Shown: in pieces, positions 4,555-6,060 of the stretch
How positions within the stretch are numbered: the stretch's first letter is position 1
Layout: every line of letters starts with the position of its first letter
Source: Desulfobacteraceae bacterium
GTDB taxonomy: Bacteria > Desulfobacterota > Desulfobacteria > Desulfobacterales > UBA11574
DNA length: 6,060 bases
NCBI GenBank assembly: GCA_029857875.1
Contig: JAOUGB010000164.1
Coordinates: 1 to 6,060, forward strand
Reading direction: 5' to 3'
The notes under the pieces: generated by a model
Told to the model about the DNA's origin: nothing
What the model saw: only the letters and a program-made list of their open reading frames with translations
The model's database searches: none
Program-made: the position numbers and the translations under genes

Positions 4555-6029
4555 AAAAAAGTATAAAAAGATCCCTTCTTTTAGCAACCTTTGGATTTAT
4601 CGGTGTTTTGACATTGCTCATCACCTGGAATGGTTTTGACAGGAGCCCCACCGGCGAATCGATTCTTACGGTTTCAAAAGCCTTGGCTGCGGAAAATGAA
4701 CTCAAAGCAGGAATGATCGATCCCAAAACCGGCAAAAAAATCAAATACTGGGCCGCCCCCATGGACCCGACCTATATCCGGAACGAACCGGGAAAATCTC
4801 CCATGGGGATGGATCTGGTGCCGGTTTACGAGGAAGAAGGCGATGAGAAAGAACCGGCTTCGACCATCCGTATTGATCCGGTGACCATTCAAAATATGGG
4901 AGTTCGAATGGAACGGGTAAAACGCAAACCGTTGGTTAAAAACATTCGAACATTCGGTAACATTACCTACGATGAAAGACGGATCTATGCGGTCAATACC
5001 AAGTTTAACGGATGGATTGAAAAACTGTATGTGGATTTTATCGGTGAAACAGTGAAAAAAGGCCAACCTCTTTTCGATATTTACAGCCCCGAACTGGTAA
5101 CAGCCCAGGAGGAATATCTTCTATCACTTCATCATAACGAAAGTTTAAAAGAAAGCCCTTACGCCAGCATCCGGGAAGGGGCCCAGCGGCTTTTGAATGC
5201 CTCCCGTACCCGCTTGAGGTACTGGGACTTGACCGAAAAGCAGATAAAAAAAGTTGAAAATACCGGTATTGTTCAAAAGACGCTGACCATATTTTCTCCG
5301 GCCAGCGGCGTGGTCATCAAAAAGATCGCCTTTCAGGGTCACGATGTAAAGGCAGGCGAACACCTGTATGAAATCGCCGATCTTTCAAAGGTGTGGGTGG
5401 ATGTGGAAGTTTATGAGTATGAGTTTCCCTGGATTAAAAAAGGAATGCCTGCAGAGATGGAGCTTTCCTACGTCCCGGGTAAGATCTTTACCGGTAAAGT
5501 GCTGTATGTTTATCCGTTTCTTACAGCCAAGACCCGAACGGCCAGACTCAGATTGGAATTTCCAAATCCCGATTATCAGCTAAAGCCGGACATGTACGCC
5601 AATGTGAATCTGAAGACTGCCGTTTCCGAGGATAGTTTGGTTATTCCTCAGGAAGCGGTCATTGACAGCGGAGTTCGAAAGCTCGTTTTTGTGGCCCTTG
5701 GAAAGGGCAAATTTCAGCCTCGTGAAGTCAAGCTTGGTTTGGAAGGCAATGATCATGAATTTCAGGTATTGGAAGGCCTTAAGGAAAATGAACAGATCGT
5801 GATTTCCGCTCAGTTCATGCTCGATTCGGAAAGCCGTTTGCGCGAGGCTATTCAAAAGATGCTGGAAGTTCAGAAGCAGGGTGCGCCCACAACCGATACC
5901 CAACCCATGAAAATGGAAGATGATGATCTTGATATGACGGACATGAAAATGGAGGAAGACGATCTCGATATGTCAGATATGAAAATGGACGAGACGACTG
6001 AAACTTCGAAAGCGCATCAACACAAGTAA
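4551..6029 (+). CDS. cusB: RND efflux periplasmic adaptor, CusB-type, with Met/Asp-rich tail
   Basis: Membrane-fusion protein linking an inner-membrane RND pump to the TolC-like channel. It has 492 residues, longer than E. coli CusB (about 400). Residues 8-25 form the membrane/signal segment; a possible cleavage lies near KALAAEN, 43-49. Residues 66-92 are the heavy-metal-binding segment, YWAAPMDP...GKSPMGMDLVP, with M71, M85 and M87 matching the three Cu(I)/Ag(I)-binding methionines of CusB; the Cys and His of the related CPMHP and CPKCGM forms are absent. Then come the beta-barrel and lipoyl halves: GWIEKLYVDFIGETVKKGQPLFDIYSPEL (154-182), an alpha-hairpin with QEEYLLSL (186-240), TIFSPASGVVIKK (246-258), and the barrel and membrane-proximal domains (to about 435). 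Residues 453-480 repeat a 12-residue Met/Asp unit and the end is AHQHK. Start: ATGA overlap with the channel gene and TAAGGA 9 nt upstream. Copper/silver is the likely substrate (inference); specificity depends on the pump gene beyond the window. Confidence 0.93.
   Translation: MKKSIKRSLLLATFGFIGVLTLLITWNGFDRSPTGESILTVSKALAAENELKAGMIDPKTGKKIKYWAAPMDPTYIRNEPGKSPMGMDLVPVYEEEGDEKEPASTIRIDPVTIQNMGVRMERVKRKPLVKNIRTFGNITYDERRIYAVNTKFNGWIEKLYVDFIGETVKKGQPLFDIYSPELVTAQEEYLLSLHHNESLKESPYASIREGAQRLLNASRTRLRYWDLTEKQIKKVENTGIVQKTLTIFSPASGVVIKKIAFQGHDVKAGEHLYEIADLSKVWVDVEVYEYEFPWIKKGMPAEMELSYVPGKIFTGKVLYVYPFLTAKTRTARLRLEFPNPDYQLKPDMYANVNLKTAVSEDSLVIPQEAVIDSGVRKLVFVALGKGKFQPREVKLGLEGNDHEFQVLEGLKENEQIVISAQFMLDSESRLREAIQKMLEVQKQGAPTTDTQPMKMEDDDLDMTDMKMEEDDLDMSDMKMDETTETSKAHQHK
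5907..5993 (+). repeat. Coding tandem repeat, 36-bp unit, Met/Asp-rich
   Basis: Two full units (5907-5942 and 5943-5978) and a third partial one (5979-5993) encode MKMEDDDLDMTD, MKMEEDDLDMSD and MKMDE. Each full unit carries Met at positions 1, 3 and 10 with five or six acidic residues between them. The DNA copies differ mainly at silent or near-silent sites (gat/gac, gaa/gag), showing that the protein pattern is being kept while the DNA drifts. Methionine clusters bind Cu(I) and Ag(I) in periplasmic proteins; a metal-binding role here is inferred. Confidence 0.85.
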
Positions 6030-6033
6030 ATGT

Positions 6034-6060
6034 ATGGTTATTGGTATTCTTAAAATGATC
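6034..6060 (+). CDS. Probable start of the RND pump gene (CusA-like), cut by the window edge
   Basis: An open frame from ATG 6034 (MVIGILKMI) reaches the window edge, with a second in-frame ATG at 6055 followed by Ile. RND pumps of the CusA/CzcA type usually begin Met-Ile, so 6055 may be the true start. No good ribosome-binding site is visible for either. The call rests on position, directly after a cusB-type gene, not on sequence; too few codons are present to identify the product. Confidence 0.3.

Noticed and set aside
4674..5066. Minus-strand frame of 130 codons inside the adaptor gene
   Set aside because: Fully within a well-supported CusB-type gene, with no domain and no ribosome-binding site that stands out.
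1..6060. CRISPR array, tRNA or rRNA genes, or transposase genes
   Set aside because: No regularly spaced direct repeats, no cloverleaf or rRNA-like segments, and no transposase motifs were seen on either strand.

Overview
The window looks like a chromosomal stretch from an anaerobic, fatty-acid or aromatic-acid degrading Gram-negative bacterium, most likely a Desulfobacterota (sulfate-reducing deltaproteobacterial) relative. That is inferred from a VLCAD/ACAD9-like acyl-CoA dehydrogenase with a long C-terminal extension, a near-consensus sigma-54 promoter, mid-range GC in the genes, and a tripartite metal efflux system that needs an outer membrane. No rRNA, tRNA or other phylogenetic marker is present, so the placement is tentative.

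Layout. Positions 3-1088 (+) hold the C-terminal part of an acyl-CoA dehydrogenase that enters from the left edge. A minimal, doubtful 24-codon ORF (1169-1243, +) lies at the junction with a convergent gene for a zinc-type cation diffusion facilitator (1213-2112, -). Positions 2113-2756 are mostly non-coding and become AT-rich (15 of 60 bases are G or C at 2341-2400). This gap holds a 5'-truncated SHOCT-domain remnant (2176-2340, -), a sigma-70-like promoter with a strong Shine-Dalgarno leading into a 16-codon ORF and a probably decayed small membrane protein (2400-2663, +), and a textbook sigma-54 -24/-12 promoter (2704-2718, +). Downstream come a small YHS-domain metal-binding protein (2757-3014, +), a 151-bp imperfect palindrome (3028-3178), a TolC-family outer-membrane efflux protein (3208-4554, +) and a CusB-type periplasmic adaptor (4551-6029, +). 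The window ends at what is probably the first codons of the RND pump gene.

How the genes work together. The YHS protein, TolC-like channel, CusB-like adaptor and the expected CusA-like pump form a plausible copper/silver-type export unit. The adaptor keeps the three methionines of the CusB N-terminal Cu(I)/Ag(I) site and also carries a Met/Asp-rich repeated tail ending in His residues. Channel and adaptor genes overlap by ATGA and must be co-translated. No promoter was seen directly before the channel gene, so the sigma-54 promoter upstream of the YHS gene may drive the whole set, with the palindrome lying in the transcript between YHS and channel genes. The zinc-type CDF transporter on the other strand makes the region a small metal-resistance cluster next to a fatty-acid oxidation gene.

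The most unusual points are the palindromic element with all its nested arms centred near base 3103, the sigma-54 control of a YHS/Cus-type unit, and the 12-residue Met/Asp repeat in the adaptor tail.
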